Shown: in pieces, positions 1-12,948 of the stretch
How positions within the stretch are numbered: the first letter of the stretch is position 1
Layout: the number at the start of each line of letters is the position of its first letter
NCBI GenBank assembly: GCA_004794785.1
Contig: SJOL01007508.1
Span: 435,476-499,475 of the forward strand
Direction of reading: 5' to 3'
Origin: Opisthorchis felineus
Lineage: Eukaryota; Platyhelminthes; Trematoda; Opisthorchiida; Opisthorchiidae
DNA length: 64,000 nt
Notes under the pieces: generated by a model
Seen by the model: only the letters and a program-made list of their open reading frames with translations
Database searches by the model: none
What the model was told of the DNA's origin: nothing
Translations under genes and position numbers: made by a program

Positions 1-3000
1 CTGCTAAGTCTTAATTGGGGGGAAATTTTTGGAGATCTAAACAAACCCCTAAAATTCCAGTATTTCCAACAGAATGCATGAAGATTCTGAGCTCGAAAGG
101 AATCTTTAGGCAGCCTTTTTAACTATCTAAGTTTATTTGGTGATGAGTGGGTGAATATCCTCAGTCCGTTTCGGGGAGCACCGTTACCTTGTACCACTAT
201 GATGTGGTGGAGATATAGGCAAATTCAGCACACTGGTGGTTTTGACTAATGTTATTTTACAGTTTCTCATAATCTGTTGTTTATTTCTCAAGGGCGCACG
301 CACCAAGTACTGAAGAAGCAGTTTCCTATAAATGCAAAGCCGAACCAGAATTAGTATGCTAACTGGTGACGGGAAACATTGTATGCTATTTTTTGGCAGC
401 ACTTCACGGTAGACTAGCAGGTGACAGAATTACACTCAGACAGCTCACAAAGTGTTCGATCAAAACACTCACCAAAGCTCATCGTGTCGTCCACAGTGTG
501 AAACACAGAGAACTCAACATATGCAAATGACTGAATGCCATTCAGGTGTTTTCTTTTTCGTTGATAAATCGATATGCAACGCAAATCCCGGAAATGGTAA
601 GCTGAAGTGGTTATAAGGAACGTGCCCCAACGTTCTGTTTGCTCATTCCCTGCTTATCAGCTGTCAGCCTTCATTCTGTCCAACGCTCCGTTGACTCGAT
701 AAAGTCACACTATCACTACACCAGTCGTCCGTCACCATTCCTCTCACAGTCTCAGTGCCCCACTGCTGTCTGGCCGGTAAACCATTCCATCCGCTTAAAT
801 TTACTGGAACTGATCGAGGGCATCTATGTGGAATGAGATAAGCAACACTGAAAAAATTTCGTCGTGCGTTCCACTGTTGTTTACACGTGTTCCATAAAAA
901 TCCTCATATGGTTATTTTGTTTAGATCTACAGTCGGTCTTAGGTGCAAGATAAAAATGAACTACTATGCCCATTTATTGGGTACACGAGGTAAACTGGAA
1001 GGCTACATATGACTGACCGTCGCAGATATTTAGGTGGGGCGGCAATTTCGTTTGATTTACCCGCTTATGGTTAGGTTGGAACTTTATGCGACTTGAATCA
1101 AGAGAACGTTCGTCTAATCTGACTCACATACCATCAAGCGACTGATCTGCCAAATAAGAGAACACTTTGTTTTTTCCATCCTGGATATCCCGGTTTCATA
1201 CTCGAGGTGCCCCAGTCTGAATTACCGTGTTTCAAAGTAGACCGTCGGACTTATCGGGAGTCGTGTAAAAATAATTTTGGAATGAGTCAATGGATATCCA
1301 GGCCTGTTTGTAAGGCCCATAGGATCATAAAACTTTTTATAAGGATACCTTTTGATGCTTTTCACAAAATCCCTACATTATTTATGGGGTATGAAGCTTA
1401 ATTGAGGAATGATTTTTGGATAGTACTGATAACCTTTGTGCTCGTGTTCTGCCTACAGTAAAAGCCTTCTGGAAACGTTCCAGAGGCCAATCTAAGTTTA
1501 TTTTAGATGTTGGGCAGACCCTGACTATTTACGGGTAATTAGCAGCTGCTTCTACAGAGCGTATTTTCAAACAGCTACGTAAGCGCAGAATCCGGGCATT
1601 CCGAAAGATAACTCAATTCTGTAATTGTATTCAACATTGGTTGAAAGTGTTATGTGAAAATCACTATTTACAGATCTCCAAATATACTTCGCTTGCGACA
1701 GTTTGGGGTATCTGCTATTGTTCCATTGGCATACTAGGAAACAAAATCATCGGACATTGCATTGCCGAGTGGAACTGGTGACCAATGAAGCTTCATTCAC
1801 AGAATGCTTCAACGTTGAAAAACTGGGTATGCTAAGGTATGTTAAGGTTGAAGAAATTACTGCATGATTTTCGTCATCATAGAACACTATCGCGGTTATG
1901 GTTTCGCGACACTGACCATCCACGTGTAGAGGATTTGTTCCGAAAAGTGACTAACCTTCTTGTTCACGTTAAGGTAAAAAACTCATTTAAATATCCACTC
2001 TTGCTTAGTTCATTATTCATTCGTTGTTCAATTTTAAACTTTATCAAACCTCTTCTCCGTTCCTTGGCCGAAACAATTCATCAAAACCAGTTGGTTGTAA
2101 ACGGTCGCATGAATCAAACAGCACCAATTTCTGCTGCGATAGAAAAGCTTTGGTCAGATAGATCCGATTTGTCCTTAATTTTGAGGTTTTTAGAACCATA
2201 CTATTACATGGAATCAGGCTGACAAGTATGCACGATACTTCCAGAATTTCTACTTTCATTAATCTTACCTTATGCAGACCAAGTAAGATTTTGTGCTTAA
2301 TTCATTGTTCACCCTTGTTTGCAGATTGATGCCCAGTATATTTTAGCGGACTTACATTAGTTATGTTAGCAAAGAGTGTTTTTCAGTTTCAGTGACATAA
2401 AGGTGAAATGTCTTATGATTATACTCTTTTAGTGTTACGAATCGATGGATTAGTTCAGTGCGAAACCCAGTACCGATCGCATCTGGTTTGTTGCGACTTA
2501 TTGGAACTAGATCAGATACAGGTGCCTTCTTCGTTCAGGACGCGTGGCAGACCAGAATCTATCACACTTCACGGAACTTTGCTAACGTAACTGAACAGGA
2601 AGTTACACACTATACTCGGACAATGGCGATTATGTATTTACACCCAGGATGATAACCACTACGATCGTCATCCATAGGAACTGATTTTTTGGAGGAATAT
2701 ATCGATGAAGGGCAGCCAAACCGTTTAGGTAGATCCAAACATAAAAATCAATTATCTGGACTTAAACGCCTTATTAGAAAAAAATTAATTTGAAGGAAAC
2801 TTCGCATATCCGCAGTATACATTCTCGTATAAGGTGCACTTTGGAACCAACTGAAGTCTATAGGCACCATAACTCCGCGCATAATAGGGGCTCCACCAAA
2901 GCAAAGCAAATTGCAATCAGACTGAGACCGATTCTATTCATGCATGATTGAGCATATCACAAATTAGCCCGTTGGTTAGTGGATATTTTAACCCCTGTTA

Positions 3001-4628
3001 GTAAGCCGTTTACTTAGCATAGCATGGAGGATCCCTTCTGGGTTGCCCGCATCCTGGACCAAGTATCGCTGAGTACACGAAATATGTATTCTGTTTATAT
3101 GAGGTCCTTATTTCTAAATGTCTCTTCTATCAAATAATGGAATAGCATTGCACGAAAAATTCCCTTATGTATTATACCGGGTTACCGTAAGGATCCGCTT
3201 CGTCTATGCACCGGATGAGTCTGCTTTGGATTCATCCATCGCGTAGTCATAGGTGGTGCTCTTGTGGCAATTTTGGCAGATGAGTGAAAACTATCAGGTG
3301 ATATTTCTTTGACAGCTCGTTACGAGAGATTCATAGGCAAAACTCCGCCACAGGGAGACTACACCTTACCGTGACGGTTTGTGTGCCTCTTTGATCCACT
3401 GAGCCATACTGAGTGGTGTTGGTGCGGCTGAAAATTATGCATCCGGGTTTTGCGTATTTTATGGGGCAGAAAGCTCCAATAGTCTCGAATTTTTAGACAT
3501 TTTCATCCCCAACGCCCAGACGGTATTTCTAAACGCTCAGTGAACCAGAAGCTAACGTATACTGGATAATACTTACCATTTTCTAGTCCCACTTTATTAG
3601 CTCTTAAAAATGTCTGGTTTTCCATGTTGTTTGATAGTCCCAGGCAAACATGTTCCTTCAATTCTCTTCAAACCAAAACACTGTTACCCAGTAGCTACCC
3701 ACCAAAATTTATTTCTGTCCACGGTGAATCGAAGCTAGAGGGAGTATATAATGCATTTTAATAGCGGACAGCTGGTCACTTGCTGCGGTCAATATCACTT
3801 ATCCGGTCATCCAGCCACCATTGATTTCTACAATATGACATTTAATTTGCAGCTGTTTCACATTTCACATGTAAATTCATCTGAATTTACTGATCGTGAC
3901 GTTGGCAGAAAATATCTTAGTATACATTAATGCGCCTCAGAACACGTACCTCGTTTTTTGAGTCAGCTGACCGGAGTACAGCCAGTCCCTTGTATTGAGA
4001 GGCATAAGTAGGCCACTGATAATCAAATTGACCGGAAAGCATCATTCAGATTTGCACTCCATAATGCCAACCTAAATCTCTTAAAGCTCAGTGAGGCGGT
4101 GATGATCAAGCACCATCGGCTAAGTCTAGAGCCAATTTTGTATTTTATACAGGAACTTGACTAGCACAGTTAACTTGTCATGGAATTAAAGAATTCAGCC
4201 CGATTGTTTCACCCGTTGACGGGCTGCGTCTGTCGTCTTATTGTTATTTAAATTGCAAGTCCTTGATGTTTTTTAGTGGTTACCTGACGATAAATGCAAA
4301 ATGGTTACACAACGCGGTCGAATTTTTATGCTGTTTTCCACAAATTTGTTTTTTGCCATTATTCCTGATGGTAAAAATCGACCTGGAAAGTCTCTCTGTC
4401 ATGAGGATTTTACTTAACTTGTTTTCATCTTTAAGGTGTGACTGGGTCTGCTTTCGGAACCTGTAAACATATTCAAAACCTCCATCTAATCTCTTGCTTT
4501 TAACAACTCACACGTAGCCCAAAGAAAGAATAATTCAATATGTGAGGCTGTCGCTCAAGGAGCCAGTCAGCACGTGGCCACGTGATGTGAATCCCGTGTC
4601 TAAGCGCGAGTTAATCACTACTGTTAAG
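1..4628. other. No supported gene; AT-rich non-coding DNA
   Basis: I see no recognisable protein, RNA gene or mobile element here. The longest open stretch is 1839-2222 (+), 127 codons beginning at a TTG. It reads somewhat protein-like near its end, but it has no recognisable motif and no convincing splice acceptor. A GTAAAA at about 1972 could be a donor. I treat the region as intergenic or intronic. Confidence 0.5.
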
Positions 4629-4775
4629 CTGCTCGTGGCCGGACGGTTCAGCCTTCAACTGCAAGCCGGAGCGTCACGAGTTCATATCTCCCTGACGATT
4701 CGTTTGGTGCGTACTGCTAATGATTCACAGTAAGAATAAAAAAGCTATACAATATCTCTCACATTTTTGGCCTAA
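4629..4775 (+). mobile_element. tRNA-headed SINE, copy 1 (diverged)
   Basis: The element opens with an RNA polymerase III A-box-like TGGCCGGACGGT (4636-4647), as in Ser/Leu-type tRNAs. It then runs into the same body as the copies at 12.25, 12.75 and 63.7 kb: a stretch like 'gctaatgattcacagtaag' followed by 'ctatacaat'. The B box is badly eroded here, and the end is set only by where similarity to the other copies fades. The shared head and body in the same order across four copies support a dispersed SINE family. This copy is old and probably inert. Confidence 0.65.
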
Positions 4776-6683
4776 ACTGACTTCATTTGAAGGGCCAAAT
4801 CTCGATAGCAGTTGTCAAATATCCTCATGCAAAAAATAAAAGTAGTTTTTTCCAATCCCGCGTTGTCATGCGGAGCCGTGCACACCCTGGTCGAATTGGC
4901 CAGACAGGAAAAGCAGACGGGTGTTTTACCCTGAGGGCTAAAATGTAAAGTAAGTTTAGTCGGCCAAAGCGGAAAGCACACAGTAATTTGGGTTAGGCAA
5001 ATCTATTGAAGTGCACGGTAGCTGTATTTTGGTACGTTTCCTGAGTCTGTATGGCACGGTACGATTTTAGAAAACTTTCAGTGATGTGTTCAAATAAGGT
5101 AAACGAACATAAGTACTAGCACTCCTGATGGAATTTAAAACACAATTTCATGTATATGCTAACTATCCATATGAACCATTTTGCGAACAGTGAGGCAGAT
5201 CATTAGTGGCAAGCTGGGCGCATCAAACAACAGCGCTCCAGGATAACGCAAGGTTGTAAAGTGGTGAACCAGAGGAACAAATCCATTCAGAAGCTCGTGG
5301 GCCATTTGAGTGGTATCAAATTTGTCAGATTTTTTACTCTTGCGGTGGTGGTAGCAGTACTGCTTTGTCGGCCTTAACTCTACGCAGATAGAAGGACTTC
5401 TTTGAGGGAGAATGTATACCTCAGAATTACAGCAACTCAGGATGCAAACTTCATCGTCAGTAGTACGAGTACCTTTGTCTCAGTTTCAGTGAAACATACG
5501 AAGGTGGAACCGACGAAATAAGCCTTTGTATTTGATGTTGAAGTTGCCCGTGACGGTCACTGCAGAAAGTTAGCCATAGGATTTCCAAATATACTAGCTC
5601 GAATTTTCAGAGAGAACAGGCACTGCGCCTTAACACTGGTCTAAACTGCTTTCACTTGCCCGGAATGTGGTGTGGAATGTGCTGCTTTCTTGTAATCTGG
5701 TAAGAATCGTTACAGAAATGGTTGATTGCAGTTCTTTAGATAAAATGTGTGGTCTTTTATTGTCACTAAAGGCTACCTTCCTCAGATGGTCCCAGGAATT
5801 TGCTTTCAAATGCATCAAGTTTTCTATTTTTTAAGTTTGGCTTGCTTGGAATACTGTCTCTTACTAAACAGCAGGGACTCTGTGTCTTATTTCGCATTTA
5901 AGATGTGAACTCGAGGTGGTTATCGTATCGGACCTGACAATTTAGTAAATGTTGCATTTTCTTCGGATGATTTCAGCTCCCTTTTTATGGGGAAAAGAAT
6001 TCCACAACAGCCAGGCAGGATATATATCGAACGGAATTAGTAAGTGGGTCCGAGCTGGATAGGTCAGTTACTATGGACAATTTAAGTCTGATTCATTTTA
6101 TTGGTCCGGTGTTAAACCAAATATACCGGAGTTTCTTATGAGCAGAATGCACCTTCTATACAATTACGGCCTCAGGTTTGGTAGTGTGACTTGTATAAGC
6201 CATCAGTTTTGTTTGAGCTGCTTTGCTGCGGATATACCAGCTGTTTTTTTAATCAAAATCGGAGCAAAAACCATAAGGCAGGTAACCAGCCAGGAGTCAT
6301 ATTAGGCTTGCAAGAGTTGTGTTCTAATAGACAATTCAAATAGCCAATAAACTGAAGTATTCAGCACGTGAACAGAGGACGAGAAGTTTGAGGTTTAGTT
6401 GATGTCCTTCACTAAGGAACAAATCACCATATCCTTTATCAAATCCTAGATCACGGCACACTACTATCTACCCAGAATCTGGGAATTTACTGGTATAAGG
6501 TATACCTGAAGATTTAGAGAGAAGCAACATTGCTTATTACCACTACAACCATTGAAACCATTTTGGTAGAGGTTGCGAGTTGCAAATCTTGCTATTTTTG
6601 GTCCCGTCAGAGGATTCAAGTGGAACCAGCAAAACATCCGAATGCATGAGCTAAAATAAAAGCGTGACAGTCAGTTTCAATAG
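4776..6683. other. No supported gene
   Basis: Only short frames are open, for example 4772-4981 (-) and 5630-5818 (-). They have no recognisable motif and no paired splice signals. I see no repeat family shared with the rest of the window. Confidence 0.5.
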
Positions 6684-6872
6684 ATGGCCCAAAGAAACGC
6701 TACCCGACAGGAGCATATTCTAATCTTATTTGATGTCGAAGTCAAAGCAAACAAACTACAGTTGGAACAGTTAGTTGTACACTCAGATGCTATGCCTAGA
6801 AGGGGACTTTGTGAGTTTTACTTGGTAGATGCCCAGCGTAAACCCGGTGAAGGTAAACAAATTAGCTTGTAG
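6684..6872 (+). CDS. Candidate exon, unknown product
   Basis: A 62-codon frame opens with a real ATG directly after 'tttcaatag', which could serve as a splice acceptor. Codon use is mixed and protein-like, and the peptide is hydrophilic with no long hydrophobic run. An AAG|GTAAAC at 6852/6853 would be a workable donor, giving an exon of 169 bases; otherwise the frame stops with TAG at 6870. I do not recognise the product. A frame of this size is not rare by chance in 64 kb, so this is only a lead. Confidence 0.18.
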   Translation: MAQRNATRQEHILILFDVEVKANKLQLEQLVVHSDAMPRRGLCEFYLVDAQRKPGEGKQISL

Positions 6873-8904
6873 TCTTACAGCCAAGTTTAGAAATGAAAAC
6901 ATTTTGCGTAAAGGTTATTCGAATTATGATACATGGACAATCCTTACCACACAATGCTTTGTGACGACATATCAAAAAATGTCTCTTGAATTCATTCAAG
7001 TGGTGAAATGTAAACTTCCACTGTTTTCACTAACCAATGGTTTTAAGCCAATCACGTGTCACACTACAGCTCTGTGCTTTTGGATGTGTTTTAGGTTCAC
7101 ATGTTTGCAGCTAAGTAGCTCAGCAATATATTTTATACAGTCAGCCGGGCTTTATCTGCGCGGCACACAAAAATTTGACCCGAAGGTATTAGAGCTTACT
7201 GTTTTAGGTGAAATTGTTGCGTTTAGTACGATCTCTACATGGGCTTCTAAGTGTCATGCGTCGTACTTTTAAGTTAGGCTTATGGACCTCGAAAACTTAG
7301 TCCCCAGCATCCATTGGTCATGCGAGAGCGTTGGAAGATTTGTTTCAGAGACCGATTATAAATCTAGTCCACAATAGAGTTGCGGGCGGTTCTGCTCAGG
7401 TATGCAAGCCACACGTTATTTTTGCTGTTGTGTTTTGGACCAGGTACACGTGATCTACTGCATCATAGATAAATATTCAAAAATATATTCCCCATTTGTT
7501 CGTCTGCTCACTAATGGATAAACTCATTGCTACAACCGTAGTTCCGAACTATCTATCAGTTGGGCTATTCGACACAACCTTTGTGCCCACGCCTCAAGAC
7601 GGTCTGCTGGAGCTAAGCCTCTGATTGAGTTTGGCAGTGTCTGCTAGGTAATCCAGGTTTGGGTCTGTGGACTCAATATTTCAGCTCGAATGTTCATACA
7701 GATGCTGAGCGATCTCTAAGTCAGTAATTTAAGGAGAAAGTTCAGTTGTGCACAAAAAAATGGAGCTGAAAGCGCACCAAGTGTACCGCAAGCATTTTTC
7801 CTGACTAGCCTACAGCGGTGCTCTGCCACAACTTTGTGTTTGCACCTTGATATCGTCAATATGATCGGCTGTTCCATAACTGCACAATCTAAACCGGCTG
7901 CGATAAACTAATGTGGGACATCTATCGATGGAATACATTGTCTGAGAACCGGAAGCAGTCACTGCGAAACCAGCAGTAATTACGGAATGTAGCAGTAAAG
8001 CGTTAGAAAAGGCAACTGACCAGAATTGAAAGTAGGTCACAAAATACAGCTGTCTTTACCGGTTTTTAATGAACCTGTTCAGGTTGTTTAAAGATAAACG
8101 TTCCAAACTTTACCCGATTACTAACCACGAAACACAAATAACAATGGAATTAACGCATCATTGATACCAAAAATTGAGATAGTCTATTGTCTAATGCAGA
8201 GGATGACTGATTTTCTGGTTCAAGATTTCACCAAACTAACCAAAACTTTCAAGAAGGTTCACACTAAACTGTGCAAATTAAACAGTGCTTCAACTGTTTT
8301 AAATATAAGTGATAAGATTAAAATGCATGGTGTTTAGTGCACTTAATCTGTCTGAATTTAAGCTCCGAGTTTGCTCCAGGATGTATATTCTGAGCAGTCA
8401 CATGAGGAGCCTGCTGATCAAACGTAAAATAGAATAAAACGACTATGCCCTTCCTGCGATTTTTCTCTATCAACCACGGAGATTTTGGCTATTGTTATGT
8501 ACTGTCCTTGGAAAACTGCATGTGATTACCACATTTTCGCTTTTCTAGCGCGTCAACTTCTTCAAGACATTCGTGAGGGCTAACTCGAGCTTAATTAATG
8601 GTCACCAGGGAACCCTGATATTCTGAGGCTGAAAACGGAGGAGTCCGTTTATGGGACTAGGCTAAGAAAAACCATACATCCAGGTACTTTTGTCTGTCTA
8701 AGTTTTCACATTCTGATTTGAAGCACGATCGGTGAAAAAATTAATAATAGCCGGTGGTATATCTTATTCTCAAATGTGAACTTGAGGAGAAAGCTTACCT
8801 CTAATTTTTGGACACAATTATTAGCAAGGGGGATGGAGACCTTCAAACTTGCAACTATCGAAGGAGAACACGCAGGGAGCAGGTACTAACTACAATAACC
8901 ATCA
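6873..8904. other. No supported gene
   Basis: An open stretch at 6829-7272 (+, 147 codons) overlaps the end of the preceding candidate in another frame. It is rich in Cys, Phe and Ser, looks random in composition and has no motif. Nothing else stands out. Confidence 0.45.
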
Positions 8905-9129
8905 ATGAATCACGAGAAGAGCTGCATTCAAACTCTATTTAGGAGAGTGGAGACATGGTGCAGTACAACGAAACTGAGCGAAAACTACTTACATCAAAAT
9001 TCAAAGCCAGCTGCTACACACAAACGTTCATCAGAAGAGAAGAAAGAAGAAAACCATCGACAGCAGCATCAGCAACAACAAGACAGGGAAAAACGTTTTT
9101 TTTCTACCGTAAATAGCGAACATATATGA
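8905..9129 (+). other. Purine-rich, CAG/CAA-rich low-complexity ORF
   Basis: An ATG at 8905 opens 74 codons. The second half encodes a run rich in Glu, Lys and Gln, caused by GAA/GAG-rich sequence followed by a short CAG/CAA tract (about 9035-9100). This could be a low-complexity coding exon or simply purine-rich non-coding DNA. There are no splice signals I would trust and no recognisable domain. Confidence 0.2.
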
Positions 9130-12100
9130 ACTCACGGGACCCGAAAGAAATTTTAGTGGTCCACAAATCAGCTGCCGCATTGAAACAACCAATCTGAAGA
9201 CAAAAGAGTAGGAATGATATATGTGCAAGTGGTGTGCCAGAGCAACTTCATAGACTGTGACAGATACTACACCGGGCATGCCGGAGGAAGACTGTACGTT
9301 CTGACTAACATGATGTAGAACTGGAAGACGGTCTTTACTGTCTTGGGCTTTTCTACAAAAAGAGCAAGAAGAACACACGTTCAATCTAGAAACCTTAAAA
9401 CATTTGTTACGTGGAAACGAAATGCAATCAAGAAGGTTCCTGGAAAGGTAGCACCGGTTCAAAAATTCAACATATTGAGATCTACCAAATGTACGCATTA
9501 CTTCGGGCAGAAGATAGTCACCCGAATCATATAACTCAAAGATAACCAATGGTCAGACAGGTGCACCATCCGGCAAGCACAGGAAAGAGAGACGGCAGAA
9601 CGGTCATCAGTTGCGAGTCTCAGGGGTAAAGGTCAGAGGTATTACGAACGTCGACCAGTCAGTGGACGGGCCAACTAGCCGCTAACAAGATCGGTCGTTT
9701 CCGGCCAACGAGACTTACAGAGACACGAATACATTGCATCTGAACGACTTTGATGCAACGCTCAACACAGACGAAACCCGAATCCAGCACGAAATGTTAA
9801 TATCGCCTCGACCGGAGCGTTTGCAACTAAACTGCCAAGCTGTACGGACAGAAGGGCAGCTGTAAATGACGAATGGCCCTTTGTGAGTGAACAAAATGCG
9901 TATTTTAGAAGTACGCGATTTCTGGCCTGGATAGGTTACCATAATGTAACCTATATACTTCAGCATCTGCCCCTCTTCCGCAATACTTTCAAAGCAGGTT
10001 TGCCTGTGTACTACTAGCTGTGAATTAGTTTCTGGCATGATAACTTTCGTTTCGGAGAAAAACGGAATATCCTAAACTTATTTCCAGAGGCTTGGTGTCA
10101 GTCGAGAATGCTCTGTTTTGGCCAATGCGACGGCAATGTAAAGCGTCTGAGTTAAACGCGAAGCAATATATTCTGACCAATGCTACGAATTTATTCGCAC
10201 CTTCCATAGCCAAACAAAAACAAAGAGAAAAATAAAATGTGGAGCGCTTTTGTTTGACAGCAAAAGACAAGTATAAAACTGGGTTTTTTAAACATGACAG
10301 GTGCATACGGTAGAGTAACTCGCAAAAAATTTTCTTTCTATCCCCTCTGACCCCTTTAATAACCAGGAAATGCAACCGCAGCTTAGTTGATTTGACAGAG
10401 CAAAAAAATATGACGTGCGGGGAACTGTTTTTCTTCGCTACCAAAATGGTTCACTGACCATGCAAACCAACCAAGGCAAGTTTAACAGCACAACATCATC
10501 ATTTTGCAGTGAGTTGAACAACCGGGTCTTATTAAACTTTGATTAATAAAAGCTATTATCAAGTAAATGCAAGGCTTCAATCTGAGGTGCTTGACCTAAA
10601 ATATTACTACCAGATCAAGGATTAATCCAACAGAATCAATTAAAAGAACAATTTTGGAAAGTGCGCATTCAGTCTATCACCACTTGAATCCAGTTTCACC
10701 AGAGTTCTCGCTTTCAATTCTTTCCTGCACCTGCAGTTTTACGTGAAAATATAAATTTTTCTCATTAGAAATCTATCTCAAGTAGATGTGGTGATTTTCG
10801 GCCCACCAATTTTGTAACAACTCCAGGTAGGTTAAGGTGAAGTGATTACTCATGATGAAATCCTCCAGCAGGCGATAACTATAACTCAGGGTACTGCTTT
10901 ATCATATCAAAATGTCCTTCAGAAGACACGCGACTAAATAAAAAATGTGAAAAGGAAACAAGAAACATTTTTCAATAAGCACTTATCCTTAAAAGTAGAA
11001 CGCCTGATAGCCATCAGAAATAGCTGATAGACCCCAATGAACAGTTAATCACCCTTTTCTGGGACTAATCCTTGTACGCGGGTTTTTGACGTTGCAAGCG
11101 ATGTTGAAATAATATGCGTATTCTTTAGGTACACGAACATGCTCAAGTGTTTAGCATTTTTGCGCCGAAGTCCGACAAGAATGCGCTTTCATGTGCGAAA
11201 TAACTCAAAGAAACTTGGACGGCCTTGGGATAGAACCGAAGTGAAAATATGTCGGATTCGACTGTTTGTTTTGAACACGAGCTAAGTGTTTCTTGATGCA
11301 TGCGAAGTTTGTTGAAAAACACCTGATAGTTTGAAGAGCTATGCTCCCAAGAGGTAACTGTGTTGTTTAGCTTAATTGCAAAATAGACGAATACGGCCAA
11401 CCGAATGGGTGTACCTACACTCTGCATATGTAGATCGAAGGATGACAGGGTGACCATAGGTAGAATGTGGCAAACAAGGCGAATAGGATAAGTATCTGAT
11501 TTTGGTGAAAAAATCAGTAATGACATGTTATGTCCATAAAGTAGGCTGCAGTAAATGGAAGAAATTTTTTTTAATCTTTCTTGCCCAGGTGATTTTGGTC
11601 AATCGATCGGACAACTGGTTATTACTAGGATTACTAGTCTCATGCAAATTAAGGAGGTCACGGAGATTCCGAGCTGTGCGTTTTAGCCAGTGTTTGATTT
11701 TTGTGTTTCATTTATTCACAACCCGAACTTGCACCTTACATTAGCCTTAATATCTTTACTTCCGGAAATATTTGAAATTTGCAGGTAGTGTTGGTCTATG
11801 TTGAAATGTACGCTATATCATTCCTGATATTATTAATAAAAATCGGCACCCCAGTAACATTCAAGGTGATTCAAAGTCAAAATACCCTTAAATTTTAACC
11901 AATCACTCCGTTACTCAGATACGACTAGTAGGTCACTGTTGAGGTCAGTTTACACCTAGGAATATTAGGGCGACTAAGACTTCCGGTAGTACAGTCAAGG
12001 GGACCTGATCTAGTTCTGATGGACCTCCTGACGCCCTAGTCACCCAACATTAGACCGTGTGAATGGTAGGGTATTTTCATTTCTGCTATTTCCATTCGTA

Positions 12101-12244
12101 GCTAGGAAGTCTTTCTCATCCAAATTACCATGCAAGCATTTCCCAAACTCTTCTTTGTTTAATTCGAAATTTGTACATTCCGAGGCTGATGGTGGACGGC
12201 GCTACAACCTCTTTTAAAGTGAGTCAATCAAATTACGGATCAAT
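9130..12244. other. No supported gene; one small hairpin
   Basis: The minus-strand frames at 9031-9549 (172 codons), 9715-10038 and 10025-10444 are open, but none has a recognisable motif. The first ends in a Leu/Phe-rich stretch that is simply the complement of the purine tract near 9.05 kb. A short perfect inverted repeat lies at 9931-9939 / 9946-9954 (ATAGGTTAC and its complement, 6-base loop). The interval 9580-9720 is GC-richer than its surroundings, but I cannot assign it. Confidence 0.45.
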
Positions 12245-12395
12245 CAATCGTGGCCGGGCGGTTAAGTTTCCAAAACTACCAGCCGGAATATTGCGGGTTC
12301 CAAACTCTCTTGAGTTTCGTGAAGTTCGTCATGACAATGAGTCCCAATAAGGTGAAGCGAATGCACAATTCTTTTTGACGTTTTATTTAGACTGG
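12245..12395 (+). mobile_element. tRNA-headed SINE, copy 2
   Basis: It has an A-box-like TGGCCGGGCGGT (12251-12262) and a B-box-like GGTTCCAAAC (12296-12305) at tRNA-like spacing, followed by the family body ('gtttcgtgaag', then 'gagtcccaataaggtgaa'). This copy keeps GAGTCCCAATAAGG where the others have GATTC-type sequence. That makes it the copy closest to a hammerhead-like core. It is shorter than copies 3 and 4 at the 3' end. It lies about 340 bases upstream of copy 3 in the same orientation. Confidence 0.75.
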
Positions 12396-12745
12396 CTTTA
12401 TTCTCAGGACGAAATTTCAATTAAACATTACCCGGTCTTCTGTCAGTCCCAGCCAAAATTATGTTTTTATTGTAGTTTTGGGTCGCAAATCAACCGAAAA
12501 CGGCATTTAAACCTGGTATATATATAAATGCGAACGCTGATTGCGGCTTCTCGAGTTCTATTCAGATCGTATGCTTAAGGTAGACACCGCTATCCTGGTT
12601 GCTTAGTTTAAGCATGTTTTTTGGCTATTGCAAAAAGCATGAAAATTCAAATGTTTGTCTTGAGGAACACGATGCTGCACTGCACCGTGCCTCCTGCACA
12701 CCCTATCCTGTTTAAGTGAGAGTTATTCACACTGCTGATCAGACA
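12396..12745. other. Spacer between two SINE copies
   Basis: I see no gene or motif in this 350-base spacer. It contains 'tatatatataaatg' near 12520, a TATA-like run with no gene attached. Confidence 0.4.
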
Positions 12746-12948
12746 CTCGTGGCCGAACGGTCGAATGTTCAAACTACTAGCCAGGGGTTCGCGGGTTCAA
12801 GACTCTCTGAAGTTTCGCGAGATGCGCACTTATGATGATTCATAATAAGAATGAAACAGCTGTACAATGCTTCTCGACTTCTCAGCATGGATTGGCTGTA
12901 CTTACAGGATGGAAACTCCACAAAAATCCTAAATCTCCTCACACTACC
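12746..12948 (+). mobile_element. tRNA-headed SINE, copy 3 (best preserved)
   Basis: This is the clearest member of the family. The A box TGGCCGAACGGT is at 12750-12761 and the B-box-like GGTTCAAGAC at 12794-12803, the layout of an internal RNA polymerase III promoter. The tRNA-unrelated body follows: 'gtttcgcgagatgcgcac', 'atgatgattcataataag', 'gaaacagctgtacaatgct', then 'ttacaggatggaaactcc'. The last part aligns with copy 4 at 63.8 kb. I see no A-tail or clear target-site duplication. It encodes no protein and would need LINE enzymes to move. Confidence 0.82.

Noticed and set aside
6829..7272. 147-codon plus frame
   Set aside because: Aromatic- and Cys-rich random-looking peptide that overlaps another candidate in a different frame.
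9031..9549. 172-codon open frame on the minus strand
   Set aside because: The Leu/Phe-rich end is the complement of a purine-rich tract, no domain or splice signals were seen, and the composition looks random.
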